Origin: Amycolatopsis sp. EV170708-02-1
GTDB lineage: Bacteria; Actinomycetota; Actinomycetes; Mycobacteriales; Pseudonocardiaceae
Length of the DNA: 64,000 nt
Assembly: GCF_022479115.1 (NCBI RefSeq)
Contig: NZ_CP092497.1
Span: 4,588,001 to 4,652,000, forward strand
Direction: 5' to 3'
Part shown: positions 53,398 through 61,826 of the stretch, piece after piece
Position numbering within the stretch: position 1 is the first letter of the stretch
Layout: each line of letters begins with the position of its first letter
Made by a program: the position numbers and the translations under genes
The notes under the pieces: generated by a model
Seen by the model: only the letters and a program-made list of their open reading frames with translations
The model's database searches: none
Told to the model about the DNA's origin: nothing

Positions 53398-53434
53398 GGT
53401 GGTCCCCCTTCGTGTTCCTGTGGTGCCGGGCGCG

Positions 53435-54061
53435 TCAGCGCGCGCGGCCGCCGGGCTCCGGGAGCCCGGCGAGAAGCAGTTCGACGGCGTCGTCCAGCAG
53501 GTCGAGCGCGGACACCCGGCCGTCGTGCTGGTACCAGAGCATCAGCACGGCGTTGACCGCGCCGCCGAGCGTGGACAGCAGCAGCGCCGGGTACAGGTCG
53601 GCTTTCGGATCCACGCCCGTGCGGCGGGCGATCGCCTCGATCAGCGGCGCGATGGTGTCGTGGTTCATGGCCACCGCGCGCGAATGCAGGGTGGCGTTCT
53701 CTTGGATGGCCTTCATGCGGCCGAGCCACTCTTCACGGTTCTCGTCGACTTGGGCGAAGTCTTCCTGCAGCGCGTCCACGAAAGCACGGGGAGTGCTGAC
53801 TTCCTTCGGTGCGGCAAGGAACTTGTCGATGGTGCGCTGGGTCCGCTCGGCGCTGTCGGCGTGCGCGATGACGACAGCGTCCTCTTTGGACGCGAAATAG
53901 TTGAAGAACGTGCGCGGTGAAACCCCCGCCGCCGCGCTGATGTCCTCGACCGTCACCTGGTCCAGGCCGCGTTCAGCGACGAGCCGGACGGCGGTGGTCG
54001 CCAGCGCGCGGTGGGTTTCCAGCCGTTTGCGCTCGCGGAGACCTTTGACGGGTTCGGGCAT
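53435..54061 (-). CDS. TetR-family transcriptional regulator
   Basis: A 208-aa protein from ATG 54061 with HTH LATTAVRLVAERGLDQVTVE, DISAAAGVSPRTFFNYFASK and a C-terminal dimerisation region. It ends 37 bp before the MFS start, so it heads a tetR-exporter unit. The inverted repeat ACTGCAA-AA-TTGCAGT 31 bp upstream of its start is a good operator candidate for autoregulation and for control of the divergent DprE2-like gene. Confidence 0.9.
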   Translation of the reverse strand: MPEPVKGLRERKRLETHRALATTAVRLVAERGLDQVTVEDISAAAGVSPRTFFNYFASKEDAVVIAHADSAERTQRTIDKFLAAPKEVSTPRAFVDALQEDFAQVDENREEWLGRMKAIQENATLHSRAVAMNHDTIAPLIEAIARRTGVDPKADLYPALLLSTLGGAVNAVLMLWYQHDGRVSALDLLDDAVELLLAGLPEPGGRAR

Positions 54062-54091
54062 GAGCACCACCCTACGCCTAAAGATGCAGAT

Positions 54092-54107
54092 ACTGCAAAA
54101 TTGCAGT
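54092..54107. promoter_or_regulatory. Palindromic operator ACTGCAA-AA-TTGCAGT
   Basis: A perfect 7-bp inverted repeat with a 2-bp centre in the 100-bp space between divergent tetR and the DprE2-like gene, in an AT-rich patch; TetR-type dimers bind such sites. Confidence 0.6.
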
Positions 54108-54161
54108 TTGTGAACCGTGCCACTGCCGTCCGGCCACGGGCCGCCTGGCAGACTGCGGCGG

Positions 54162-54905
54162 GTGAGCGGAACGGTGCTGGTACTGGGCGGACGCAGCGAG
54201 ATCGGCCTCGCGGTCGCGGAACGGCTCGCCAAGGGCGGGTCGCGCCGGATCGTGCTGGCCGCGCGCCGGAGCGCGGACCTCGGCGCGGAGTCCGAGCGAC
54301 TGCTGGCCGCGGGGGCGGAGGCCGTCGACGCCGTCGAGTTCGACGCCGACGACCTCGCCGGGCATGGGCCGTTCCTGGAGAAGGTCGTCGCGGAACACGG
54401 GCCGCTCGACGTCGTCGTCACCGCCTTCGGGATCCTCGGCGACCAAGCGCGTGCCGAAGCGGACGCCGGGCACGCCGTCGCGATCGTCCACACCGACTAT
54501 GTGGCTCATGTGAGTGTGCTGACGCATGTGGCCAATGTGCTTCGTGAGCAAGGAAACGGCAGCCTCGTGGTCTTCTCTTCGGTCGCCGGGGTGCGGGTCC
54601 GGCGGGCGAACTACGTCTACGGATCGGCGAAGGCGGGCCTCGACGGTTTCGCGAGCGGGCTGGCCGACGCCCTGCACGGCACCGGCGTGCACCTCCTGCT
54701 CGTCCGGCCCGGCTTCGTGATCGGCCGGATGACCGAGGGCATGTCGCCCGCCCCGTTCTCCAGTACCCCGGATCAGGTCGCCGACGCGACGGTCGCCGCG
54801 CTCCGGAAACGCCGCGGAACGGTGTGGGTGCCGGGACTCCTGAGGCCGATGTTCGCGGTGATGCGCGTGGTGCCACGCGCGATCTGGCGCCGCATGCCCC
54901 GCTAG
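54162..54905 (+). CDS. dprE2: SDR-family decaprenylphospho-2-keto-ribose reductase (DprE2-like)
   Basis: A 247-aa short-chain reductase starting at GTG 54162. It starts TVLVLGGRSEIGLAVAERLA, the unusual GGxSEIG loop of DprE2, followed by VVVTAFGILGD, VFSSVAGVRVRRANYVYGSA (Ser and Tyr-xxx-Lys with KAGLDGF), and VRPGFVIGRMTEGM; the C-terminus TVWVPGLLRPMFAVMRVVPR also matches. DprE2 reduces the keto intermediate to decaprenylphosphoryl-arabinose, the arabinan donor of the cell wall. The usual partner dprE1 is not adjacent, so a paralogue with another substrate is possible. Confidence 0.72.
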   Translation: MSGTVLVLGGRSEIGLAVAERLAKGGSRRIVLAARRSADLGAESERLLAAGAEAVDAVEFDADDLAGHGPFLEKVVAEHGPLDVVVTAFGILGDQARAEADAGHAVAIVHTDYVAHVSVLTHVANVLREQGNGSLVVFSSVAGVRVRRANYVYGSAKAGLDGFASGLADALHGTGVHLLLVRPGFVIGRMTEGMSPAPFSSTPDQVADATVAALRKRRGTVWVPGLLRPMFAVMRVVPRAIWRRMPR

Positions 54906-55079
54906 GGAGCGCTGCGCGGTCGGTCCGGCACTCGGTGTCGCCGCCGGCTGTCTGCTTGATCACTCCGAATGGTCCGAACGGGCTTTAAGACCCGGTTATG
55001 ACACGTTTCTCAGGTAATTCCCAGCTAACGCGGTGATCCTCGAATGCGGGGGATCATTCACGGAAGCGGGGAGAAGGTC

Positions 55080-56279
55080 GTGCTGCTCACGTCGCGAGGA
55101 CGGCGGATCGGCGGCCGCGTCGCACTGGGCCTGGTGTCGACGGCTGTCCTGGGGGTCACGGGTTTCGCGTGGACCCAGTTGAGCCGTTTGGACGAAGCGC
55201 TCGTCACGGCCGACGTGATCGCCCCTTCCGCGCAGGTGCCCGACGGCCCGGCGGGCGAACCGCTGAAGGTGGCACAGAACATCCTGCTCGTCGGAATCGA
55301 CTCCCGGACCGACACCAACGGGAACCCGTTGCCGCAGAACGTCCTCGACGCGTTGCACGCCGGAAGCGGCGACGACGGCGGCGACACCACCGACACCATG
55401 ATCGTGGTCCACATCCCGGCGGGCGGGGCCGGCGCGACGGCCATCTCCATCCCGCGCGATTCCTATGTGGACATTCCGGGTGGATTCGGCAAGCACAAGA
55501 TCAATTCGGCGTACAGCCGCGGCAAGAACGCCGCGATGAACACGCTCCGCGCCCAGGGACTGTCCGGGCCGCAGCTCGAGGTCAAGGCCAACGAGGCGGG
55601 CGCCAAACTCACGATCCAGACGATCGAGCAGTTCACCGGCCTGTCCATCAACCACTACGCCGCCGTCAACCTCGCCGGGTTCTCCGCGCTGAGCGAAGCC
55701 GTCGGCGGTGTCGAGGTCTGCCTCAACAACCCCGTGCAGGACAAGTTCTCCGGCGCGTCGTTCCCGGCGGGCAAGCAGCTGCTTTCGGGCCCGCAGGCGC
55801 TGGCCTTCGTGCGGCAGCGGCACGGTCTGCCCAGCGACCTGGACCGCATCGCGCGGCAGCAGGCGTTCCTGTCGAGTATGGCCAAGACCGTCCTCGATGC
55901 CGGAACCTTCACCGACCCCACCCGGCTGAGCTCCCTGATCGGCGCGATCCAGGGCTCGGTCGTGCTCGACCGCGGCTGGGATGTGCTCAGCTTCGCCCAG
56001 CAACTGCGGGGGATGAGCTCGGGGGCGCTGAAGTTCCAGACGATCCCGGTGCAGAGCCTTTCCCTGCCGACGCCTTCCGACGGCGACGCGGTGAAGGTGG
56101 ATCCGGCCGAGGTGAAGGCGTTCGTGAAGTCCGCGCTGAACGCGACGACCGTCGCCGCGGTGGGGGACCCGGCCGGTGGGATCGGGATCAAGCCGGTGGC
56201 GGCCACTTCTTCGATCGCCGCTCCGCCTTCGTCTTCCGTTGCTTCGACGCCGCCCGCGATGGCCGGCTGCGTGAACTGA
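55080..56279 (+). CDS. LytR-CpsA-Psr (LCP) family cell-wall glycopolymer transferase
   Basis: A 399-aa protein. GTG 55080 follows GGAGAAGG; an in-frame ATG at 55044 would add 12 residues. An N-terminal membrane helix (RVALGLVSTAVLGVTGFAW) precedes the LCP domain: NILLVGIDSRTDTNGNPLPQ, DTTDTMIVVHIPAG, ISIPRDSYVDIPGGFGKHKI, NSAYSRG, GLSINHYAAVNLAGFSALSE, AVGGVEVCLN and FVRQRHGLPSDLDRIARQQA. The Arg and Asp residues that bind the polyprenyl pyrophosphate are present. LCP enzymes attach teichoic acid or arabinogalactan to peptidoglycan. The 3' end overlaps the convergent methyltransferase by 92 bp. Confidence 0.92.
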   Translation: MLLTSRGRRIGGRVALGLVSTAVLGVTGFAWTQLSRLDEALVTADVIAPSAQVPDGPAGEPLKVAQNILLVGIDSRTDTNGNPLPQNVLDALHAGSGDDGGDTTDTMIVVHIPAGGAGATAISIPRDSYVDIPGGFGKHKINSAYSRGKNAAMNTLRAQGLSGPQLEVKANEAGAKLTIQTIEQFTGLSINHYAAVNLAGFSALSEAVGGVEVCLNNPVQDKFSGASFPAGKQLLSGPQALAFVRQRHGLPSDLDRIARQQAFLSSMAKTVLDAGTFTDPTRLSSLIGAIQGSVVLDRGWDVLSFAQQLRGMSSGALKFQTIPVQSLSLPTPSDGDAVKVDPAEVKAFVKSALNATTVAAVGDPAGGIGIKPVAATSSIAAPPSSSVASTPPAMAGCVN

Positions 56280-57108
56280 GGCTCAGCGCTCGTTGTCCGA
56301 CACGGAGGACGCTCAGATAGCGGCGTGCTGCCCGGTCGTCCATTCGTTCGCGGATGCGCTGGGCGATGGCGTCGAGCAGGGGCTCTCGGACGTCGCGATC
56401 GAGTCTTCGGTACAGGGACGTCGAGCGAAGGAGGTCGGCGAACCCCTCCCCGTCGAGCCATTGAACGGCCGGATACCAGCGCACGATCGTCGGACCGAAC
56501 AATCCGCCGGGATCCTCGACCAGACCCCAACCCTCGCTGGTGGTGCGCACGTCGTCCTCCAACGGCGGACGACCCCAGCCGGGGTTCCCTCGGCAGAACC
56601 GCTCATGGAGATCGGCGGTCTCGGCGAAAACCTCCGGCTCTCCCGGCCTGCGGACGACGACGTTACCGAGCAGCGCCAGCCAACCTCCGGGAACAAGCAC
56701 CTCGTGCGCTCGCCGCCAACCGATCGCCGGGTCGACCCAGTGCCACGACGACGCGGCTACGACAGCATCGAAGTGCCGGCCGCGGTCGTCCCAGTCTTCG
56801 AACGTCGACGTCTCGACTTCGACGTTGCTCAGGGTGGACATCCGTTCGCGAGCGAGCGCGGCCATGTCGGTGCCCGGCTCGATGGCGGTCACCGAGCATC
56901 CCAGTGCTGCCAGGGAACGCGTCGCCTGACCGGTGCCGCAGCCCACCTCAAGCACCGACGACTTCTTGCCTATGCCGGTGATGGTGCCGAGGTCCGCGAA
57001 CAGCTCGCCGGGGTATCCCGGACGGACCCGGTCATAGAGCTCCGGCACCTCGTTGAACACTCGGCCGAGTGCATAGCGGTTCGTGGGCAACTCCGGCTCG
57101 TCGGTCAC
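56188..57108 (-). CDS. Class I SAM-dependent methyltransferase
   Basis: A 306-aa protein starting at GTG 57108. N-terminal FNEVPELYDRVRPGYPGELF, then motif I VLEVGCGTGQATRSLAALG, motif II VTAIEPGTDMAALAR, FDAVVAASSWHWVDPAIGWR and the post-motif LVPGGWLALLGN. It belongs to the methyltransferase-11 type; the substrate is unknown. The basic C-terminus (SRSRPSRAASKQRKTKAERR) overlaps the LCP gene antisense. Confidence 0.88.
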   Translation of the reverse strand: MTDEPELPTNRYALGRVFNEVPELYDRVRPGYPGELFADLGTITGIGKKSSVLEVGCGTGQATRSLAALGCSVTAIEPGTDMAALARERMSTLSNVEVETSTFEDWDDRGRHFDAVVAASSWHWVDPAIGWRRAHEVLVPGGWLALLGNVVVRRPGEPEVFAETADLHERFCRGNPGWGRPPLEDDVRTTSEGWGLVEDPGGLFGPTIVRWYPAVQWLDGEGFADLLRSTSLYRRLDRDVREPLLDAIAQRIRERMDDRAARRYLSVLRVGQRALSLSSRSRPSRAASKQRKTKAERRSKKWPPPA

Positions 57109-57575
57109 GAGCTATGAGTCTCCTTCGCGGACGCGCCACTGGTTTACCGGCAGACACGACGGGCTGCTGCAGAGAGGCACGCTCGTGAGCGCGGGTCGGG
57201 GCAGGAACCGGGAACGGACTGAGCCGGCCGGGCTGTACCGGTGGGCGAAGTGCGGCCAACATCGAGGACTCCGCGACGCGGTTGGGCGGGCTTGAGGGTA
57301 CGGACGCCACTTCGGTTGGGTCGGCATCGGGCCCAGGCGAGTGAAGTTGCGCGTCATCGGTGTCGCGGTCAGCAGGTGTGCCCCACGCGGCTGGCCCAGG
57401 GCTCAGCCGGTCACACGGCTCGGCGGGGTCGCGCAGGTAGATCCTGATGAGCCGCACGGGGTCGGCGCCGTGGTGCGTCTCGTCGGGCATCCGGCACCAC
57501 GAGCCCGTCCGTGCTCCAGCCGAGCGATCGATTCCGTCGGCGATCGGAAGGTCCTGGCCGAGCCGTGGGCATGAC
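57109..57575. other. Intergenic region, nothing recognised
   Basis: About 470 bp between the methyltransferase start and the terminator of the DUF222-HNH gene. Both strands have open frames of the usual high-GC kind, but none has a start with a ribosome-binding site and family-like sequence. Confidence 0.5.
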
Positions 57576-57611
57576 GAGGAGCCCGTCGTCGGTGTGCCCG
57601 ACGGGCTCCTC
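57576..57611 (-). terminator. Hairpin terminator of the DUF222-HNH gene
   Basis: Perfect 13-bp arms (57576-57588 GAGGAGCCCGTCG, 57599-57611 CGACGGGCTCCTC) directly after the stop at 57617. Confidence 0.8.
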
Positions 57612-57616
57612 GGTGG

Positions 57617-58798
57617 TCAGACGTGGTGCAGGGTGTTGCGCCGGGGTATTCGGAGCGGATCCCGGTATTGGGGTGGGATGAATTCCGGTAGTCCGTCGGC
57701 GGCCATGCGTACTTCCCAGTCGCCGTGGTGAATCAGGCGATGGTGGAAACCGCAGAGCAGCACCAGGTTCCGGAGGTCTGTGGGTCCTCCGTCTGCCCAG
57801 TGGTGAATGTGGTGGGCGTGGCAGTTCTTGGGTTTCCGATGACAGCCCGGAAAGGCGCAGCCACCGTCACGGATGTTCAACGCGCGTCTCTGCCCGGGTG
57901 TGACGAATCTTCGCAGGCGTCCCATGTCGAGGGGTTCGCCTGAGGTGCTCATGACGACTGGGAGCATGAGGCAGTCGCAGGCGGCGAGCCGGGCTTCCCT
58001 CGCGGTCATCGTCCCCACGAAGTCGAGGCAGGCGGTGCCGAGACCGGATTTGAGTTCTTCGAGTCCGATGGTGACGTGCACGAGGGTGCGGTAGCCGCTG
58101 GTGCCGGGTTGGTCGGGGCAGGCGATGGCCAGGTCGAGCAGGTCGGCCCAGGCGTCGCCCATACGTTCGCATTTCATCCGCAGGTCGGCTTGGCCGAACT
58201 CGTCCACCGGCCGTGGCTGGGCGTGGGCTTCCAACGCGGCCGACGTCCGAGCCCCGGTCTCATCATCGAGAAGGCCGGTCAGTTTCCAGAAGCCGTCTTT
58301 GCGGCGTTCCAGGGTGATCTCGCGGCGTGGCTCCTTGGGCTCCGGGTCCTTGGGTTCCTTGCCGTCGGGGTCCAACCAGCCCAGCAGGTTCGCTTCGGCC
58401 TTGGTGAGCTGTGCGGGTCCGGCGTTCGGGGCCAGGTCGGCGAGGATCTTCTCCGCCTTCGCCCGATCCTCGGCAGAGGTGTCGGCCGGGAGTCGTTTCA
58501 AGATCTCCAGGATCTGGTCGATCCGTTCGTCTCCGACCAGTCCTTCGGCGGCGACCGCGGCGGTGGCGGGCGCAACGGCGGGGACTTCGGTGCCGTCCAG
58601 AGCGCGGGTGGGGTTCAGGGCGATGGCCCGCTTCACCACCGCACCGGCCTCACCGCGCGACAACCCCGCCATATCCGCAAACCAGCTGGCCGTGCTGCCA
58701 TGGCCGTACAAGTCTTTGACGCCCCGAGATTCGATCTCCGCCAAGAACTGCCCCAGCGCGGCGGCCGCCATCCGAATCACCTGCAAGGACTGTTGCAC
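57617..58798 (-). CDS. DUF222 / HNH endonuclease signature protein with N-terminal nonsense codon
   Basis: The open part (393 aa from GTG 58798) has the DUF222 region (AEIESRGVKDLYGHGSTASW, FADMAGLSRGEAGAVVKRAI) and a C-terminal HNH: RDGGCAFPGCHRKPKNCHAH with HIHHWADGGPTDLRNLVLLC and GFHHRLIHHG, with both CxxC-like pairs. Upstream in the same frame the natural start is GTG 58870 (MSETFLPELPQEL), but codon 14, expected to be Trp, is TGA (58829-58831) before RAGKLELAHG. These repeated actinobacterial genes are thought to be mobile-element or homing-type nucleases. Translation could restart at 58798 but lacks a clear ribosome-binding site. Confidence 0.82.
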   Translation of the reverse strand: MQQSLQVIRMAAAALGQFLAEIESRGVKDLYGHGSTASWFADMAGLSRGEAGAVVKRAIALNPTRALDGTEVPAVAPATAAVAAEGLVGDERIDQILEILKRLPADTSAEDRAKAEKILADLAPNAGPAQLTKAEANLLGWLDPDGKEPKDPEPKEPRREITLERRKDGFWKLTGLLDDETGARTSAALEAHAQPRPVDEFGQADLRMKCERMGDAWADLLDLAIACPDQPGTSGYRTLVHVTIGLEELKSGLGTACLDFVGTMTAREARLAACDCLMLPVVMSTSGEPLDMGRLRRFVTPGQRRALNIRDGGCAFPGCHRKPKNCHAHHIHHWADGGPTDLRNLVLLCGFHHRLIHHGDWEVRMAADGLPEFIPPQYRDPLRIPRRNTLHHV

Positions 58799-58989
58799 GC
58801 CATGCGCAAGCTCCAGCTTGCCAGCGCGTCACAGTTCCTGCGGCAACTCGGGGAGGAAGGTCTCGGACACGCCTCCATCATACCCGAAGAAATCGAACAC
58901 GTGTTCGTAATTTTAAGCGACCAGCGAAACGTGCGAACAACACTGAAGAGTGAAACGGTCGCCAGCGTCGAATCACCTTGGGCAACCCC

Positions 58990-59011
58990 CGCATTTAGCC
59001 GACTAAATGCG
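58990..59011. repeat. Palindrome CGCATTTAG-CCGA-CTAAATGCG in a 350-bp intergenic region
   Basis: A perfect 9-bp inverted repeat. A further complement of its centre (GGTTAGTCGG) lies about 25 bp downstream, allowing an alternative hairpin. The rest of 58871-59220 holds the promoters of the divergent DUF222-HNH and metallopeptidase genes, with no other feature seen. Confidence 0.6.
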
Positions 59012-59220
59012 AAGGGTGCTGCCGCGGTTAGTCGGATTGCCCCGGGGTGAGCAGGACCGCCCGCCAGGCCTTGTCCGTCAACTCACCTGAAACCACAGCT
59101 GGATCACCTACAAGACACCCCCAGGAGGCCCCTGGAGGCAAGCCAAGATTCTTTTGAACCGCATCGCGCCGCCGTCCGTGTCACTGGAGCCGGGGAAGTC
59201 ACGGACACGGGGATGGTGTG

Positions 59221-60600
59221 ATGAAGCGCTGGACGGTTCTGGTGAGCCTTTCCCTCTGCCTCACCGGTTGTGCCGCGACCGTCGGGGGTGCGGCCCGGCC
59301 GGTGGACACGACCCGGGTGGCCGGGCTCGAGATCACCGACGGTCCCAGCGGATTCAAACCCGGCGTGCTCGACGCCGGACTCCCGGTCGACGGTGGTGAC
59401 GGCGGCGAGATCGACAGGCTCGCCGCCAACGCGGTCGCCGACGTTCAGCGGTATTGGCGCGAGCATCTGCCCGCGACCTTCGAACGCGAGTTCCGGCCGC
59501 TGGCCACGCTCGTCTCCTACGACTCGGGCGGCCGCGGCCGCGAGATCTGCGGCACCTCGACCGCCGGGCTGGTGAACGCCTTCTATTGCTCGGGAGAGGA
59601 CATCGTCGCGTGGGATCGCGGGGAGTTGCTGCCGATGCTCAACGATTCCCTCGGCCCGGCGGCGGTGATGACCGTGCTGGCCCACGAGATCGGCCACGCC
59701 GTCCAGTTCCGGCTCGGGCTGCCCGCTTCGAGCCCGTCGATCGTCAAGGAACAGCAGGCCGACTGCTACACCGGCGCGTACCTCCGCTGGGTCGCCGAGG
59801 GCAAGTCGCCCATGTTCCAGGTGTCCACCGGCCGCGGGCTCAACGAGGTGCTCACCGCGTTGTTCCAGATCCGCGACTCCGCGGGGGTGGCCTTCGACGA
59901 CGACGGGGCGCACGGCAACGCGTTCGACCGGGTTTCCGCGTTCCAGTTCGGCTTCACCGACGGGCCCGCCCGGTGCGCGAAGATCGACGAGCGCGAAATC
60001 GAAGGCCGGAGCACGCAGGGCGGATTCGGTTCGGCCGCGGCGAACGTCCGCCTCGACGACCGTCAGGCGCTGGCCGATCTCACCACCAGCCTGCGGCGGG
60101 CGTTCCGGCTCGCGGCCACCCCACCGACGCTCACCACCGGAGCGGCCTGCGGCGTGACCGTGGAGGCCGCGCTCGCGTCGTATTGCTCGGAGTCCAACCA
60201 GATCACCCTCGACCTCGACGGCCTCGTCAGGATCGGGACCCCGCCGCGCAGGGGGCGGCAGGGCGGCATCGGTGACTTCGCCGCGTTCGCCGAGGTCGCG
60301 TCGCGCTACACGCTCGCGGTCCAGCAGGAGGGCGGGTTCCGGCTCGACGGGCCGGTGGCCGCGCAGCGCACGGCGTGCCTCACCGGCTTCTGGGCGTCGA
60401 CCCTCGTGGACGGCGGGGCACTCACGCTGTCGCCGGGCGACCTCGACGAGGCGATCGCCGAGATGCTGACGCGGAACAGCCTGATCGCGGCGGACGTCCG
60501 GGGCCGGACGCTCCCGGCGGGTTTCGCGAGGGTCGCCGCCTTCCGCGACGGTTTCTCCTCCGGCAGCCAGGAGACGTGCGGCGAGAAGTACCGCGCGTGA
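59221..60600 (+). CDS. Neutral zinc metallopeptidase lipoprotein
   Basis: A 459-aa protein from ATG 59221. Lipoprotein signal MKRWTVLVSLSLCLTGC (Cys17). The catalytic motif HEIGH is in VMTVLAHEIGHAVQFRLGLP, followed by EQQADCYTGAYLRWV, which supplies the third zinc ligand region; NAFYCSGEDIVAWDRGELLP precedes it. This fits the YpfJ-like 'neutral zinc metallopeptidase' group. It likely acts on the outer face of the membrane. The gene ends in the palindrome 60595-60646. Confidence 0.85.
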   Translation: MKRWTVLVSLSLCLTGCAATVGGAARPVDTTRVAGLEITDGPSGFKPGVLDAGLPVDGGDGGEIDRLAANAVADVQRYWREHLPATFEREFRPLATLVSYDSGGRGREICGTSTAGLVNAFYCSGEDIVAWDRGELLPMLNDSLGPAAVMTVLAHEIGHAVQFRLGLPASSPSIVKEQQADCYTGAYLRWVAEGKSPMFQVSTGRGLNEVLTALFQIRDSAGVAFDDDGAHGNAFDRVSAFQFGFTDGPARCAKIDEREIEGRSTQGGFGSAAANVRLDDRQALADLTTSLRRAFRLAATPPTLTTGAACGVTVEAALASYCSESNQITLDLDGLVRIGTPPRRGRQGGIGDFAAFAEVASRYTLAVQQEGGFRLDGPVAAQRTACLTGFWASTLVDGGALTLSPGDLDEAIAEMLTRNSLIAADVRGRTLPAGFARVAAFRDGFSSGSQETCGEKYRA

Positions 60601-60646
60601 AGGCCCCCTTCCCTCGGATCAGCCGAGGGAAGGGGGCCCTTCACGC
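60595..60646. repeat. Palindrome GTGAAGGCCCCCTTCCCTCGG, bidirectional terminator
   Basis: Two arms of about 23-24 bp with one bulged base around ATCA, overlapping the metallopeptidase stop and facing the convergent acyl-CoA operon. It shares the GTGAAGGCC edge with the palindrome at 7834-7886, so it belongs to the same recurrent type. Confidence 0.7.
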
Positions 60647-60655
60647 GCACTCGGG

Positions 60656-61825
60656 TCACACGAAGGCGCTCTGGCCGGTGATCGCCTTCCCGACGATCAG
60701 CGTGTTCATCTCCCGGGTGCCTTCGAACGAGTAGATCGCCTCGGCGTCGGTGAAGAACCGCATGATGTCGTTGTCCAGCACGATCCCGTTGCCGCCGAAG
60801 ATCTCACGGCCCCAGGCGACGACCTCCCGCATCCGCGAGGTCACGAAGGCCTTCGCCAGCGACGAGTGCTCGTCCTTGAAGATCCCGGCGTCCTGCAGCC
60901 TCGCCAGCTGCACCAGCATGCCCCACGACGCGGTGATGTTGCCGAGGCTCTTCACCAGCAGGTCCTGCACCAGCTGGAACCGCGCGATCGGGCGGCCGAA
61001 CTGCTTGCGCTCCTTGGCGTAGTCCAGTGCGAGTTCGTAGGCGCCGATCATCACGCCGAGCGCCTGCCAGGCCACGCCGCCGCGGGTCGCGCGCAGGATC
61101 TCGGCGACGTCGCGGAAGGAGTCGATGCCCTGCAACCGGTTCGCCTCCGGCACCCGCACGCCGGTCAGCGTGATCTCGGCGTTCTCCACGATCCGGAACG
61201 CGAACTTGTTCTCGATCTTGACCGGTACGAATCCCGGCGAGTCCTTCTCGACCACGAAACCCTTGACGTGGTCGTCCGCCTCGTCACGGGCCCACACGAT
61301 GACGAGGTCCGCGAAGGTCGCGTTGCCGATCCACTTCTTGGCGCCGTTGAGGATCCAGGTGTCGCCCTCGCGGCGCGCCGTGGTGCGCATGCCGCCCGCG
61401 ACGTCGGATCCGCCGAGCGGTTCGGTCATCGCGAAGGCGCCGATCTTGTCCATCGCCGCCATCGACGGGAGCCAGCGGTCGCGCTGTTCCTGGCTGCCAC
61501 CCGAGTAGATGCTGTACATCGCGAGTCCGTTGTGGACACCGAAGAACGTGGCCACGGAAGGATCCGTGCGCGTCATCTCCATCGCCATCATGCCGCTCAG
61601 CAGGTGGCTCGTGGCCGGAAGGTGCTCGCCGTAACCCTCGTAGGGCAGCCCGGCGACACCGAGTTCGCGGAACTTGCCGACGAGTTCGTGCGGGAATTCG
61701 CCCTTGGCCCAGTATTCGTTCACCAGCGGCTTGACCTCGGAGCGCATGAAGTCACGCGTCTTCAGCAGCAGCTTGCGCTCTTCCTCCGGCAGCAGGTCCT
61801 CGTAGGCGTAGAAGTCGGCGGTCAT
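60656..61825 (-). CDS. Acyl-CoA dehydrogenase family protein
   Basis: A 389-aa flavoenzyme starting at ATG 61825 behind GAGGAG. Motifs: LPYEGYGEHLPATSHLLSGM, FAMTEPLGGSDVAGGMRTTA (first signature), WILNGAKKWIGNATFADLVI, KQFGRPIARFQLVQDLLVKS and FTDAEAIYSFEGTREMNTLI, containing the catalytic Glu region (FEGT) as in glutaryl-CoA-type dehydrogenases. It is the last gene of an operon with crotonase, acetoacetate decarboxylase family and 3-hydroxyacyl-CoA dehydrogenase genes, suggesting a carboxylic-acid degradation route. Confidence 0.93.
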   Translation of the reverse strand: MTADFYAYEDLLPEEERKLLLKTRDFMRSEVKPLVNEYWAKGEFPHELVGKFRELGVAGLPYEGYGEHLPATSHLLSGMMAMEMTRTDPSVATFFGVHNGLAMYSIYSGGSQEQRDRWLPSMAAMDKIGAFAMTEPLGGSDVAGGMRTTARREGDTWILNGAKKWIGNATFADLVIVWARDEADDHVKGFVVEKDSPGFVPVKIENKFAFRIVENAEITLTGVRVPEANRLQGIDSFRDVAEILRATRGGVAWQALGVMIGAYELALDYAKERKQFGRPIARFQLVQDLLVKSLGNITASWGMLVQLARLQDAGIFKDEHSSLAKAFVTSRMREVVAWGREIFGGNGIVLDNDIMRFFTDAEAIYSFEGTREMNTLIVGKAITGQSAFV

Positions 61826-61826
61826 T

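Noticed and set aside
57109..57575. Short open frames between the methyltransferase and DUF222-HNH genes
   Set aside because: They lack ribosome-binding sites and recognisable sequence and overlap each other on both strands.
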